Below the pieces are notes generated by a model, which was not told where the DNA came from, did not search any database, and was given only the letters and a program-made list of their open reading frames with translations. Position numbers and translations under genes: made by a program. A DNA stretch of 64,000 bases from Eurosta solidaginis (Eukaryota > Arthropoda > Insecta > Diptera > Tephritidae). This document shows, piece after piece, positions 12,113 through 23,324 of this stretch (position 1 is the stretch's first letter; the number at the start of each line of letters is the position of its first letter). The DNA lies in NCBI RefSeq assembly GCF_040869045.1, contig NC_090319.1, positions 261,036,897 to 261,100,896 on the forward strand. The letters are read 5' to 3'.

Positions 12113-12544
12113 CAATTGAGGGGATGTGTGGAATAACGGTATAACTCAAGAATCAACCTTTTGAGAAAAATAAAAAAAACTTAACAATGCAGGTAAAAAT
12201 AAATTTATAATAATCCTACTTGGTAGGATTTTAGATAGTATGATTCTTTGATAAGAAAAAGTAACAAATTTTATATATACATAATTTTATTAGAAAATGG
12301 ATGATTTCTTTCTGGTCTACATTGAATATATTTTCATACCATTTCGATGCTTCATTACTGCAAAGTTTTATTAGAGAGTTATATCGTTTTTCCATAAATG
12401 AAGCTAGTATCTTTGTTAAATATCACTATTATTTTCTAAGATTCATATGGTATGTGTATGTAATCGTGCTCTTTTTATTTAGTTGATTTATGGATAAACG
12501 GTGTAACTCGATTTATATCATTATTCCACACATCCCCTCAATTG
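12113..12544. mobile_element. MITE-like element with perfect terminal inverted repeats
   Basis: The first 24 bases (12113-12136, beginning CAATTGAGGGG) and the last 24 (12521-12544) are perfect inverted copies. They bound a 432-bp AT-rich interior without transposase. A subterminal phrase CGGTATAACTC (left) recurs as CGGTGTAACTC (right) in direct orientation, and a short palindrome lies near 12213-12231. Size, ends and lack of coding capacity fit a non-autonomous DNA transposon. CAATTG is itself palindromic, so the duplication could be that hexamer, with the true inverted repeat beginning at AGGGG. The superfamily is not determinable here. Confidence 0.75.
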
Positions 12545-12954
12545 TCACGCAGAACAAAAATTAAATAAACTAAATTTAATTAAAGTAGCTCTCATGCAAT
12601 TTGTATGTGCACGATACATATTTGACAGAAAACTGCCGCAGTGGGTTTTTATTAGGTTGGCCTGTTAGATATTTGTTACTGCTCGAGCAAACGTTTCATA
12701 ATCAATCGCACTGAGAACATGAACATAAAGGGTAATAGCGTACGGTCCAACACTTTAATTAGCGTAGACAACGTGTCATGGGTATGACATAGAAAAAAGG
12801 CATGAGTACTAAGTATTCGTAAATTTGGATGTGTAAATATACAGGTTTACGTCTAAAAAAACGAATTTTTAAATTAACGAGAGCTCACCTACTGGTTTAA
12901 GTTAGACCCGAAATGGCTTAGCACAATCCATTATAAAAAACAAGTCTGCAAGCC

Positions 12955-13290
12955 TAAGGGCGTCGATAACGTTGTTGTCGATAACAAACTTGTATACAAC
13001 TTGTCGATAAATCATATATACACTTAGATAATAAACCAATAAAGCGTCTGTAAAAAATCGATAAAAACCCGCTAGCAAGTCGAAAGTTTTTCGATAAAAA
13101 ATCCATTTTTTTCGATAGATTCTTGATAAAAAACCCCATAAATTACGTTTTTTGTAGACAACAAATTTATAAGATTTTGATTACTTTGCGATATTTCGTA
13201 TATACTTGATGAATACCACGCTAATAACATGCCGATGATAAATGAATAAAAAATCGATAACTTGTCAAAACAAATAGATAAAACGCCTTC
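12955..13290. repeat. TCGATAACAAA-type degenerate array, part 1
   Basis: The motif TCGATAAC/AAATCGATAA recurs every 15-30 bases with much variation ('gtcgataacaaac', 'aatcgataaaaac', 'aaatcgataactt'). It resumes at 13580-14025 on the other side of an RTE-type fragment. Confidence 0.55.
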
Positions 13291-13314
13291 AATAATAAGC
13301 AGATTTACTTACTT

Positions 13315-13575
13315 ACTTAATTGGCGCTTAACCTGGTCCTTCCAGAGGAGTGGGGGGCCGCCCTCTACCTCTGCTTCCATAGACAGGTTCCGATAGAAAC
13401 ACTTTCTTGTACGGAGCCTCATCTTTCATTCGCATAACATGGCCCAGCCAGTGCAGCCGCTGCGTTTTAATTCGCTGGATATGTTGGTGTCTGCGTAGAG
13501 CTCGTACAGCTCATCGTTAAATCTTCTTCGGTACTCGCCATCGTCAACGCGTAGAGGTCCATAAATCCGATTAGT
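13315..13575 (-). pseudogene. RTE-type LINE, C-terminal fragment
   Basis: Minus-strand frames include RMKDEAPYKKVFLSEPVYGSR followed by GRGRPP, and YGPLRVDDGEYRRRFNDELY in a neighbouring frame, with a GWAM (GHVMRM-like) segment between. This is the conserved tail after RT of the RTE-type elements familiar from insect genomes. It is short, frameshifted and inserted within the TCGATAAC array. The fragment at 19925-20490 is a second piece of the same family. Confidence 0.6.
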
Positions 13576-13579
13576 CGCA

Positions 13580-14025
13580 TATAATGCTAGTTATCAATCA
13601 AAAACTGTTGAGATTTCAATAACAAATCGTTGATCCGTCGATTACTTCTCGTCAGTAAATACGTTAACAAATTTAAAATTTGTCTATTATTTCGTAGATA
13701 GCATGCCTATAGCAAACCGATAGCAAATAGATAAATTATTTAAACGAAATGTATAACATGCCCGTCAGAGGTCGATAACAAGCCGATAGCTATTCGAATT
13801 GGTTGTTTTCGATAGCAAATCGTTAACACTCCTTTGGAAATCGATAATATGCCGATAATTTTTGATTTCTTTTCGGTAAAAATCCGATAGCTCATCTATA
13901 ACGTTTGTTATAAATTTATATCACTTCGATAACAAACTCGTTGAACAGAAATGAAGAACACGCCTATAACCCGTCGATAACAATACGATAACTCGTCGAT
14001 AACAGTTGATATCGATAACAAACTA
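13580..14025. repeat. TCGATAACAAA-type degenerate array, part 2
   Basis: Continues the motif of 12955-13290 ('gtcgataacaagccgatagc', 'cgataacaaactcg', 'cccgtcgataacaat'). Together the two parts form about 0.8 kb of array interrupted by the RTE-type fragment. Confidence 0.55.
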
Positions 14026-14263
14026 TTTATTTTATTTTTGATTTATTTATATCATTTATATTTGTTTAACGGTTTCCGTTTTGGTTTTTTATGTTTCTTT
14101 TTCTCTCCCCTATTTTTTATATATTGTTTGCCTTCATTTATCTACAGTTACCCGACTCTTTCATTCTGTATTTCCCCACAAAGCTTACCAATTACAAACA
14201 TTATGCTTACTTTTAAACCAACCTTACGCTAACATTCTGTACTTCCACATACCGTTAGCAAAG

Positions 14264-14276
14264 ATGTTTACATATA
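14264..14276. repeat. Left target-site duplication of the Jockey-like LINE
   Basis: ATGTTTACATATA here is repeated exactly at 16872-16884, immediately after the (CAA)-rich tail. Confidence 0.85.
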
Positions 14277-16871
14277 CATTATCTTAGGCGATTTCAATGC
14301 CCATCACGATCTATGGCATTCAAACTTGCGGGTGGCCAGTAGGGTGAGATGTTGGCGGATCAAATAGAAGAAACGACGTTCTGCACAATAAACGGAGACG
14401 CCCCCACACGTATGGTAGGAAGCTGTCACAGTTCGCCGGATATTTCAATCGTGCGCGCAGAACTCGTAAACTGCGGCAACTGGCAGCCGATGGTAACATT
14501 GGCATCCGACCACCTGCCTATACTTATTTCGCTCAAGCGTTCCGCCGACTTCATCGTCGCAAAAAAACGCACTTTCATTAACTTTAAAAAAGGAAAGTGG
14601 GACGAATACAAATCCTTTACAGACAACCGCTTTGCTGCCCCCCCTATCCCAACTGATGCCCGCCAAGGGGAGCGTGCTTTCCGCAAGGTCATTGAATCCC
14701 CCTCGGCTCGTTTCATTCCCGCCGGTAGAATTTCCGAAATTCGGCCCCACTTTCTGGTGGAGGCCGCAAGTTTAGCGAGAGAACGTGACCTTATAAGATA
14801 GCTCGATCCCGGCAACCCCCAAATAAGGGATATAAACCAACGCATCAGATTGCTTGTGGATAAACACAAGCGGGCGAAATGGGAGGAGCACCTAAGCGGT
14901 TGTTACCTCTCTGCCGGTGTAGGTAAACTTTGGTCCACCGTAAAGTCCCTATCGAATCCCTCCAGGCACAATGACAAAGTTTCCATCGCCTTTGGCGATA
15001 AAGTGCTGTCGGATGCGAAAAAATGCGCGAGCTCTTTTTGCCGACAATATATAATGTATTCTACGGTCGACAAAGATAGACGGAGGGCCAACAGACACGC
15101 ACATAAATATAAATTCAGCGCGTCACCAATTACCATCACCGCCAAAGATGTTGAGGATGCCATCGGTCATGCTAAACATCCAAAGCAGTGGGCCCAGACG
15201 GCATAGCCATGCCGATGCTTAAAAGCCTAGGGAAGAAGGGTTTCAAATATTTAGCACATGTCTTAAACCTGTCTCTTTCCACCTTTTTCATACCCGAAAA
15301 ATGGAAAATGGCCAAGGTGGTCCCGCTACTAAAGCCTGGGAAACCAGCTAACATAGGAGAGTCGTATCGTCCGATATCTTTCCTATCGCCAGTAGCAAAT
15401 ACGCTTGAAGCCATTTTGCTCCCCTACTTCCAAGCAAATTTGCAGCTAGCCTCTCATCAGCATGGCTTCAGAAAACTCCATAGCACCACCACGACGCTAA
15501 ATGCCATCAGCACCCAGATAAATTGCGGTTTAAATCAAAACCTCCACCATAGAACAGTACTCGTTGCGCTAGACCTATCAAAAGCTTTTGATACGGTCGA
15601 CCATGGCACGTTACTGCAAGACTTGGAAGGTCTACACTTCCCCCATGTCTTAAAAGGTGGACCGCAAATTATCTGGGTGGCCGGCAGGCATCGGTGCAAT
15701 TTAGAAATGAAACATCAAAACCAAGAAGAATTAAACAGGGGTTGCCACAGGGTGGTGTCCTATCCCCACTTTTGTTTAATTTCTGCATATCTAAGCTACC
15801 TTCGCCACCAGAAGAAGTTACTATCGTTTCCGACGCCGATGACTGCACAATAATGGCCACAGGCCCAGGCCCAGGGATTGATGAGCTTTGCAACAGAATA
15901 AACGGCTACCTCCCTGATCTCTCCAGATTTTTTGCCTCGCGAAACTTGACATTATCACCGACTAAATCCTCCGCGACCTTATTTACAACATGGACGTCCC
16001 AAATTTCGACCATTTTGAACATCCACGTCGATGGCACTACGCTACCGACTGACATACATCCCAAAATCTTGGGTGTGATGTTTGATCAGGATCTACATTT
16101 AGGCAATTGTGCCGAAAATCCAGAGCCGTAATAAAATCCTCAAATCCCTTGCTGGCAGTACTTGGGGAAAAGACAAAAAACGCTCATTTCCACTTACAAA
16201 GCAATTGGCCAGCCGATTTCATGCTACGCGTGCCCTATATGGTCGCCAAGCCTAAAAATAATCCACTGGAATAAGCTACATGCCTGCCAAAATACTGCGC
16301 TCAGAACCGCCACGGGCTGTCTTCTTATGTCCCCACAAATCCATCTATTGATGAGCCAACACTGCCTACGGACTTAAGTAGTCATCTCCGTAAGCATTTT
16401 GAGGAAATACGGCACCTGAGAACTCAGCCGTATGAAGCAAAAAACACAAGCAGGTTCTTGGCGAACTCCACAAACAGGCGTCAGAGCTTTATGCCAGGAA
16501 TTGCCCTAGGAATCCAGTACTCAGGGAACAGTACCCAAAACTTGCGAAAGAGGAACGCATACTCCACAGGGAAACGCGAGTCACTCTGGCTGAACTTCGT
16601 TCTGGATACTGTAACAGGTTAAACTCTTACATATCCAGGATCAACCCAGACATACAAAATGTATGCCCCGCTTGCAATGTGTTCCCACATGACACCAACC
16701 ATCTCTTTAATTGCAATGTGGAACCAACGCCTCTAGCACCCCTTTCATTATGGTCCACCCCTGTCGAAACAGCAAGTTTCCTTGAACTCCCGTTAGAGGA
16801 TATTGATGACAATTTGTGATCGGTCGCAGCTATTATGTGGGGCGAAGCATTGCTACAACAAAAACAACAAC
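14277..16871 (+). mobile_element. 5'-truncated Jockey-like non-LTR retrotransposon
   Basis: The element runs from mid-endonuclease to a 3' tail of 'ttgctacaacaaaaacaacaa' type at about 16850-16871. It is bounded by perfect 13-bp direct repeats at 14264-14276 and 16872-16884, the signature of target-primed insertion with 5' truncation. ORF1 and the first part of ORF2 are missing. The coding remains are described separately. The clade call is from motif style. Confidence 0.85.
14283..16819 (+). pseudogene. Jockey-like LINE ORF2 remnant: EN (partial), RT and zinc knuckle
   Basis: The frame begins at the endonuclease motif LGDFNAHHDLWH and keeps the later ASDHLPI (SDH) motif. RT follows: AVGPDGIAMPML, YRPISFLSPVANTLE, motif A ALDLSKAFDTVDH, motif B GLPQGGVLSPLLFN, and motif C reading DADDCTIMA. 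The usual Tyr of YADD is Asp while both catalytic Asp remain. The C-terminus carries CPACNVFPHDTNHLFNC, a zinc knuckle. The chain is broken by an early frameshift, a TAG at 14799, and further frameshifts near 15185, 15640 and 16120 and in 16380-16550. It ends at TGA 16817-16819. It cannot make enzyme. Confidence 0.82.
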
Positions 16872-16884
16872 ATGTTTACATATA
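16872..16884. repeat. Right target-site duplication of the Jockey-like LINE
   Basis: Exact second copy of the 13-base sequence at 14264-14276. Confidence 0.85.
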
Positions 16885-17736
16885 AAAATTACGAAAATTA
16901 AGAAATGTAAGTCCATTACAATATTTTTCTTTTTCGAATGACATACAGATGTTTTGTGTCAACTTTTTCCGATCGTCTAATCAAGAGGCTGAACTGGCGG
17001 CCAATATGCTTCGTGTGTAGATCACCGAGTAAGCAAAAACTTGGGGATATGTGTGATTCGTTCAAAAGACGCCTTCAATATCACGTCTGTCAAATTTCTA
17101 TAAACTTCAAATTTTAAGATGCCTAAAGAAAATCGCCAAAATTTTTAAAGTTACCTAAATATTTAATCTATTCAAATTTAATTAAGTGCGTACGTATTGT
17201 CACTCATTAGTATCAGCATGCATCTACACATACATCCCCAGACTTATGTATGTGCATAATTAGAAGTGCACTAATTGAGAAAATTGCATTTGCATTTAAT
17301 TGTAAGTGTTGGTGTTGTTGTCGTCATTGGCAATGTTGTATGTTGCATTGTTATTGTAACGCCGTTAAACAATCTTGTTTGTTTATTGAAATTTACATGA
17401 ACAACGACAGTAAAATGAGCATTCAAAGAGTTTGGTGTTGTTGTTGTATTATGCTAACTCTATCGCACGCAGCTGCCCGAAGAGCAAATGAAGTGAGCTG
17501 AATTCGAAAGAGCTTATTGGTTTTTAGTAATTAACATAGCAATGCCTTACAGGATTATTCATTAGCCAAATATACGAAATTGTAAATTTTTCACCACAGA
17601 CATTTGTGCCGCAGCAATGCAGTGCATGCGGGTTTGAAAATGTTTTAGAAATTGAAAATCAAATGCGACGACGGCAAATATTCAGAATAAATGAAAGCAA
17701 AATCTAAAGTTGTGGCTTTGGGTGGATCAGATATTT
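16885..17736. other. AT-rich DNA without a recognisable gene
   Basis: Contains 'tgttgttg'-type short repeats and a Cys-rich 83-codon open frame (17250-17501) that looks like translated simple sequence. Confidence 0.35.
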
Positions 17737-18207
17737 CTACCCGATTTGCAAAGTTTGCTGTAGTCTGATAGTTTCAAAGAAACCTTCGACACAAATAATA
17801 AACTTGCCGTAGTAGAAACCATTCGGTTTACTTTGTAGTTCTGTGGCTAAAGAATTCAGATGTGGTTGAATGCCTTTGATTGGTGGTATTGTGAGTTTGG
17901 CAACAAGCCAAATCTTAGCTTGGCGAAATTTTAACACAGATTTTAAAGGGAGTGGTGGTACTGGATTAATATGCAATTCCAGCCTGGTCATAGTCTAACC
18001 TGGGTAAGTGGTGAATCGTCCATCGGCAATTCCATGAAACCCGTCACTTAAAATCGGGTAAGATAGATAATGCTTATGTACATTGCCGAAGTTAAATATG
18101 TAAAAATTATCATCGGTACCAGTGCCGATTCTTAGCATCACACATCGATCATATCTGATACCAATGATAGAGGTGCGCCACTTTTTTCTTTTTAATGAGA
18201 GCTTCAA
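17737..18207 (-). pseudogene. Unrecognised ORF pair in one frame, possible exon
   Basis: Two minus-strand frames, 18207-17995 and 17991-17737, are in the same reading frame and are separated only by a TAG at 17997-17995. They would encode about 156 residues with protein-like composition (IGIRYDRCVMLRIGTGTD, NSLATELQSKPNGFYYGKF). At the upstream end a pyrimidine-containing 'ctatttaaccagctcag' resembles a splice acceptor; the internal stop lies in CAGGTTAG, which resembles a donor. So the upper half (about 18207-17999) could be an exon, with the rest intronic or a decayed continuation. I recognise no domain. Confidence 0.25.
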
Positions 18208-19319
18208 CTGAGCTGGTTAAATAGGGGAATTTAAAATTTGGGATAGCGGGTGCCAAGTGGCACTATGCGTAAGCTTCTACGAGAACGTGGAAAGCTACAA
18301 TGAGTGCGTAGGAATCAGGAAAATCCACTCGAGGTATCCTCTGTCTTTGAGGTATCTGTGAGATGTGTATGGAAGCCAAGCGATAAGCGGCAAGGAGTTC
18401 TATATGTTTACAAGGGATCTCCCATTTTTGTAGGCCAAGCCAAGGAACAATGATATCCATTTCCTTTTAAGAAAATCAAGTTGCATGGGCCATTAGCTCT
18501 TCAAACCGCTTCACGTGTAGGGACAGGGTAGCATAATTCATGCGCAACTACAGAGACCTGTAAGAACTTCGTTCGTTTACTCTGAAGTTGGAATATGCCA
18601 CTTTAAGTCTATATGATGTCTTTACTGACCCGCTAATTAACCTTATCCTAAACCAAGTAAATTGATGATTTGATTTACTGCTTAGTTAGAGTTTCTTTAG
18701 TCGTCCAATTTAAAGCAAAAAAAAAGTTTTTGGTATTTTCTCCGACGCATTCTGACACGTTATTGAGTTTCTATTTATTTCTTTAAACAAGAAAACATTA
18801 CTAGAAAAAAAAATTTGCAGATACACGGCTTATGTTTTTGCTTTAAATTTTACGAAAAAAAAACTCTACATTATTTATAGACAAATTTAAAATTATCGTA
18901 CTTACCTTGCTGATCGGAATACGAAACACAAGTTTTCAAATGAAATGCACTTTAATAATATTTTCATAGAATTTGCTTTAATTTTTGATTTTTATTCATC
19001 ATTTTTCTTCAATATCTTATCAATTCAAGAAGGTTCTACTACAACTATTTTACGTACTTATTCTCAATACAATTACTTAATTTTATAGATTACTAACAAT
19101 AGTTTAATTAAATACTTTACAGCTTAAAACACTGTGATTTATATTGCAGTCCAGAAAAATGAGCCAAAAGAAAATTACAAAATATAAAATGAAGTAAATG
19201 ATAGCTGAAAACTGCACAGTCGTTTTTGTTGGAATTACACTTAAATAGTTAGTTATCAATATTTTTGATTTTATGTACACTACAACTACAATTTATTCCT
19301 TTGTATGTAAGTAATAAAT
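18208..19319. other. AT-rich DNA without a recognisable gene
   Basis: A 65-codon minus-strand frame at 18263-18460 lies upstream of the ORF pair but in another frame. No domain is visible. The remainder is A/T tracts. Confidence 0.35.
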
Positions 19320-19460
19320 ATCACAACTCCTGGGCAGATTACAGCAGTTTAAGGCGTGGCACATTCCTATGAAAATGCCCTATGAAAATTTTCGAGAATA
19401 ATACCCGACAAAATTTTATAAAAAGTTGTAGATATGCCGTTTTACTTAAAGTGTGTTTAT
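19320..19460 (-). repeat. Interspersed repeat, inverted partner of 21060-21200
   Basis: The reverse complement shares 'acaactttttataaa-ttttgtcg', 'gggcattttca' and 'tgccacgcctta' in the same order with 21060-21200, with intervening divergence. The two copies face each other about 1.6 kb apart. Family unknown. Confidence 0.5.
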
Positions 19461-19924
19461 AACAAGAAAATGAAAAAAGAAAACAATTTTTGGAAATGCG
19501 CGTAGCACTTTCCATTTTTCATTTAACGTATCAAGTCAAAATCCGTTACACATATTGTTCCCACATGGTTAAGGACCACGTCTATTTTATAAGCATTTTT
19601 TGGTTTTTTAATAAAGAATCAGAGCCCAATACAAAAGATATTATCTTTGCAAAAAAAATCTTTATATCAATCGTATTTTACTTTCAAAATACCATAATAA
19701 CAAGAAATTTAAAAAACTAAAATATTTAAATAGGTGTTTCACCACTCCTTCGACCATTCATTATTCTGCGTTTCGATTACCGTTACTGGAGGAAGAATTG
19801 AAATATTGTGAAAAAAGTCGATATCCTATATATTTTATTTTTTATAAATATGAATATTTCCAATAAAATCGTCCAAAATCATTTAATATGTACCCCCCTT
19901 TTGACAACTGTACGACAGCGCTTA

Positions 19925-20490
19925 ACCGTTTAAACTGGCTCCGCGAACTGGCGCCAATTGGTCCCATCAAGGAAGTTTAAATAGTTTTTTACACCTGTTC
20001 CTCTGTTTCATAGGCGGGAGCGTCATCTTTCATTCGCATAACATGACCTGCCCAGCATATCCACTGCATTATAATTCGCTGGATTGTGTTAATGTCTGCC
20101 TAAAGCTCGTACAGTCATAATTAAATCTTCTTCGGTACTCGCCATCGCCAACGCGTAGCGGTCCGTAAATCTTTCGAAGAACTTTTCTCTGGAACAATCC
20201 TAGAGTCGCTTCTGATGCTGTCATGTTCCATGCTTCGGCACCGTATAAAGGATGGGTATGATAAGTGACTTTTAGAGTATGATTTCCGTTTACCGGGAGA
20301 GGACTTTATATTTCAATTGCCTACCTAGTTCAATGTAATATTTATTGTCAAGAATGATTCTTCGCTGGATTTTAGAACTGATGTTGATGCCTGTGTTAAT
20401 TCTAGTTCCCTAATAAACGAAATTTCGAAATCATGGCTGACTCTTTGCTGGATGATAGAAGGTACTTAGTTTTGTCCTTATTTGCTATCA
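19925..20490 (-). pseudogene. RTE-type LINE, C-terminal fragment
   Basis: Minus-strand reading gives NINTGINISSKIQRRII, YGPLRVGDGEYRRRFNYD and a GHVMRMKDDAP segment, in more than one frame. It covers the region after RT in RTE-type elements and overlaps the part preserved at 13315-13575 (both contain the 'cttcttcggtactcgccatcg' phrase). Several stops and frameshifts make it a dead copy; the RT catalytic core is absent. Confidence 0.6.
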
Positions 20491-21059
20491 ACCCAAAAAC
20501 TTGTAAATTTCTTGTCTCTAGTTTGGCAACGATGTCCTCAATAAACATCCTTTTTCAAAAATAGATGTCGCAGCTTGGCGTTTAGCCGCATGTTTTAAAT
20601 GAAACACAAAAGTGATATCTACCAACATATTTGCACATATCACGACCTCTGTTTCTCCAGTGTCCCAATGATCCAAAGCATTCCTTTGAGAATTGAGAGG
20701 GATACGGAGCTAGAAAACTTATTGGATAATGGCTAATATGTGTGAAGTGAGCGCGAATCATTATTTCATTAGCTGGCAACCACTGCCTCAGACCATGGTG
20801 GGGTGTTTATTTAATTAATTTGGCTGTCTTTTATAAGAAGTATTCCTATTTGTACAGGAAATAAGTGTAAAGTGTTTTTTCACAGTAGGTTAATTATTCT
20901 TCATTGGTCAAAAGAGGTTGCCACACCCATTAAAAAATGTTTAAGTTACTCCAAACAATCTTCGAGTTATGGCTTCAGTAGCGGTAACCAATCCATGATA
21001 AAATAAAGAGGCGCTGCCACGCCCGTTTCCAAAAACTGTTGTCATTCATTTAATAATTA

Positions 21060-21200
21060 TAAATACACTTTTGAAGAGAAATAGCATATTAACAACTTTT
21101 TATAAAGTTTTGTCGCGCATGGCTGTCGAAAATTACAAAAAAACCCGATTCCGGGCATTTTCAATGAAAATATGCCACGCCTTAACCTGAAGTTATTTCT
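21060..21200 (+). repeat. Interspersed repeat, inverted partner of 19320-19460
   Basis: Carries the same ordered blocks as 19320-19460 on the opposite strand, ending in 'atgccacgccttaacc'. A possibly related 'gccacgcccgtttcc' box lies just upstream at about 21018. It could be part of a longer unrecognised element. Confidence 0.5.
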
Positions 21201-21989
21201 CCAAGACTTGCAGTTTTTTTACCTACCTACAAAGGAATAATTTCAGGGGGCGGTACAGCCTTTTCTTAAACTCTTAATTTTTTCCATACAAAATATGTCC
21301 AGTCTAATATACATATACACATATATATATTGCACAAGCATTCTTAGCAAATTTTCAAAATTATCAATTTGTATTTATAATAATTATATTTATTTCTATT
21401 AGTAAAGTAATATTAAAAATAATCTTAGTTCAAATGCATTGACTTAAAGATTAATACCATTTATTTAATTGCCTAATTTTTTTGTTTTGCGTTTATTCTG
21501 ACTTAATATTTGTTGTTGTTTGATGTGCTAATTTGTTCATTTATCTTTTGCTTTGGTCGCTATCGTGATTCATGTTTTTTGATTTAAAGTTGATGTTTAG
21601 TAATAAAATTTACAAAATGGTGAGATGAAACTTTTTCTACCGAGATTGCTTATAAATTTTCTAAAGGAACAATTTTACACAATTTCCAAATTTGCACAGC
21701 TAATACTTTAAATACCACTAAGTCATTTGGGCGATTTGCGCATGATTGTTAGCCATCTGTAATGATAGCGGGCCTTATCTTAGATCAAAAGCTTTTGAAA
21801 GTTTTGATTGAAGTGTTTTATTTACAGAAAATTAATTCTGTGTTTTTACAAATTTTTCTACTTAAACTAGTTTTTTTATTTTATTTACAATCAGTTGAAG
21901 TGAGCTCACACACCCAATGTATAAGAAATCTATGTAGTAGCCTACTATGTATATGCAAACCCAAAGCAGCGTGACTCAGACATTAGAGG
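21201..21989. other. AT-rich DNA without a recognisable gene
   Basis: No motif, RNA gene or clear repeat. T-rich tracts dominate. Confidence 0.4.
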
Positions 21990-23228
21990 CTTATGGCGAT
22001 CACTTTATCGGCACGCCGGCATACGCCCGTGCTCAATTTAAAAAAATAATATTTAGGAAAGGTTTTGTTTGTATGTATTTAAGGAAATCAACGTTTTGGC
22101 CATTTCGGAAAAATCCGGGGTTTTTGCCTCAAAATCTCGCAGATCGTTAAAAATTTTCAGCAGTAGCTGCTTGCGAAGGGATTGTCCCTCGTTCACTTAC
22201 TCCAGAGAAGCTTCGAACCTAACCCCGGTCTTTGGAATTGGTACTGCTGCGTCTTCATAAAAGAAATAGATATACATAATATATGCACACTTTTGTCTGT
22301 ATATCTCGTACAAAGCGTAGTTTCACCTAGTGTTAACTCCTAATAATCGTCGCTAACACAATTTCTTTAAATTATTTGTGGCTCCTTGGCGGTCACGCAC
22401 AAAGGAGGCTTACGGTTGCTATTAATGGTCTATTAATACTCATGACTCTTGTGGCACACGGCGCGTCCAGTTTTTTCGGCTGTAAGAGCTACAATTCCCG
22501 ACGTGCCAACAGTAGCAATCGCGACCGCCATTCGCTACGACGCCTCCTGACCCTCACACCATATGCCAGAACAGAAGCCAAAGGACTGTGACCTCGAACT
22601 CATACCTTCGTCGACGTCACTTTCCTAGATGCTCTAAGTGTAGTTTCGAAGACTTTCTAACGGATGTTTTTGTCGCGCTATGCTGCCGAGCTACACTAGA
22701 GAAACACCTTGAAACGTTAGAGAGTGACTATTCGGCCAAGGATGCCGCCCTCGAAATCATAAGCAGTCCAAGTGGATGACATTGCGTAACTCAGTGGGGA
22801 AAATCGTAAAATCCTCGGCGCATCTATATAATTAAAATTTTACAAGGACCCTGTATAACATTTTTAAAATATAGACCAAAGTTTGCAGACGTTTGTGTTC
22901 ACAACTTTGATTTCAATAGTCCTCGTTAAATCAAAACAATATTTTAGAATGAAAGGCGACCGATTTTAAGTGGAAAGATGTTTACTGCTGTTTTCCGGCC
23001 TTAAAATATAAGAGCTCATCATGGATGACCGCGTAGCTTCAGACTAATTCGACTGTCCATTACATTAGGGTAGTAGCACACACGGTCATTAGTTCGACTG
23101 TCTTAGGAAAGCTTTTACTTCACCAATATGAGTGTTCTTGCGAAGGACAAAGCCTCACGTGGTAAATATATGTGCCTACGTATTCACATTTGATTCACTC
23201 CAAGGGACTAGTTTTAGATAGGGCCGTC
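21990..23228 (+). repeat. Tandem duplication, copy A
   Basis: From 'gatcactttatcgg' (about 21994) to 'caagggactagttttag' (about 23203-23220) the sequence is repeated in the same order at 23325-24505. The copies differ by substitutions and by several indels, so the offset falls from about 1.33 kb at the left to about 1.28 kb at the right. It contains remnants of a LINE N-terminal coding region. Confidence 0.75.
22195..22600 (+). pseudogene. Probable LINE N-terminal coding remnant, copy A
   Basis: In one frame the sequence reads LQRSFEPNPGLWNWYCCVF. Non-LTR elements commonly carry a leader of the form ...NPGP followed by a Cys-rich finger. The following DNA reads in broken frames toward a C..C...FH segment and a proline/serine-rich stretch. 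Stops interrupt it. The assignment is by resemblance and by conservation of this frame in copy B. Confidence 0.35.
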
Positions 23229-23324
23229 AACTTTAGGAAATGTCAAATCGGGAGACTTGGGTGTTGAAGGATGAAGTGTGAAAATCAAAATTAAGATTTC
23301 AAACGCTATTGTATTAGTGGTTTA

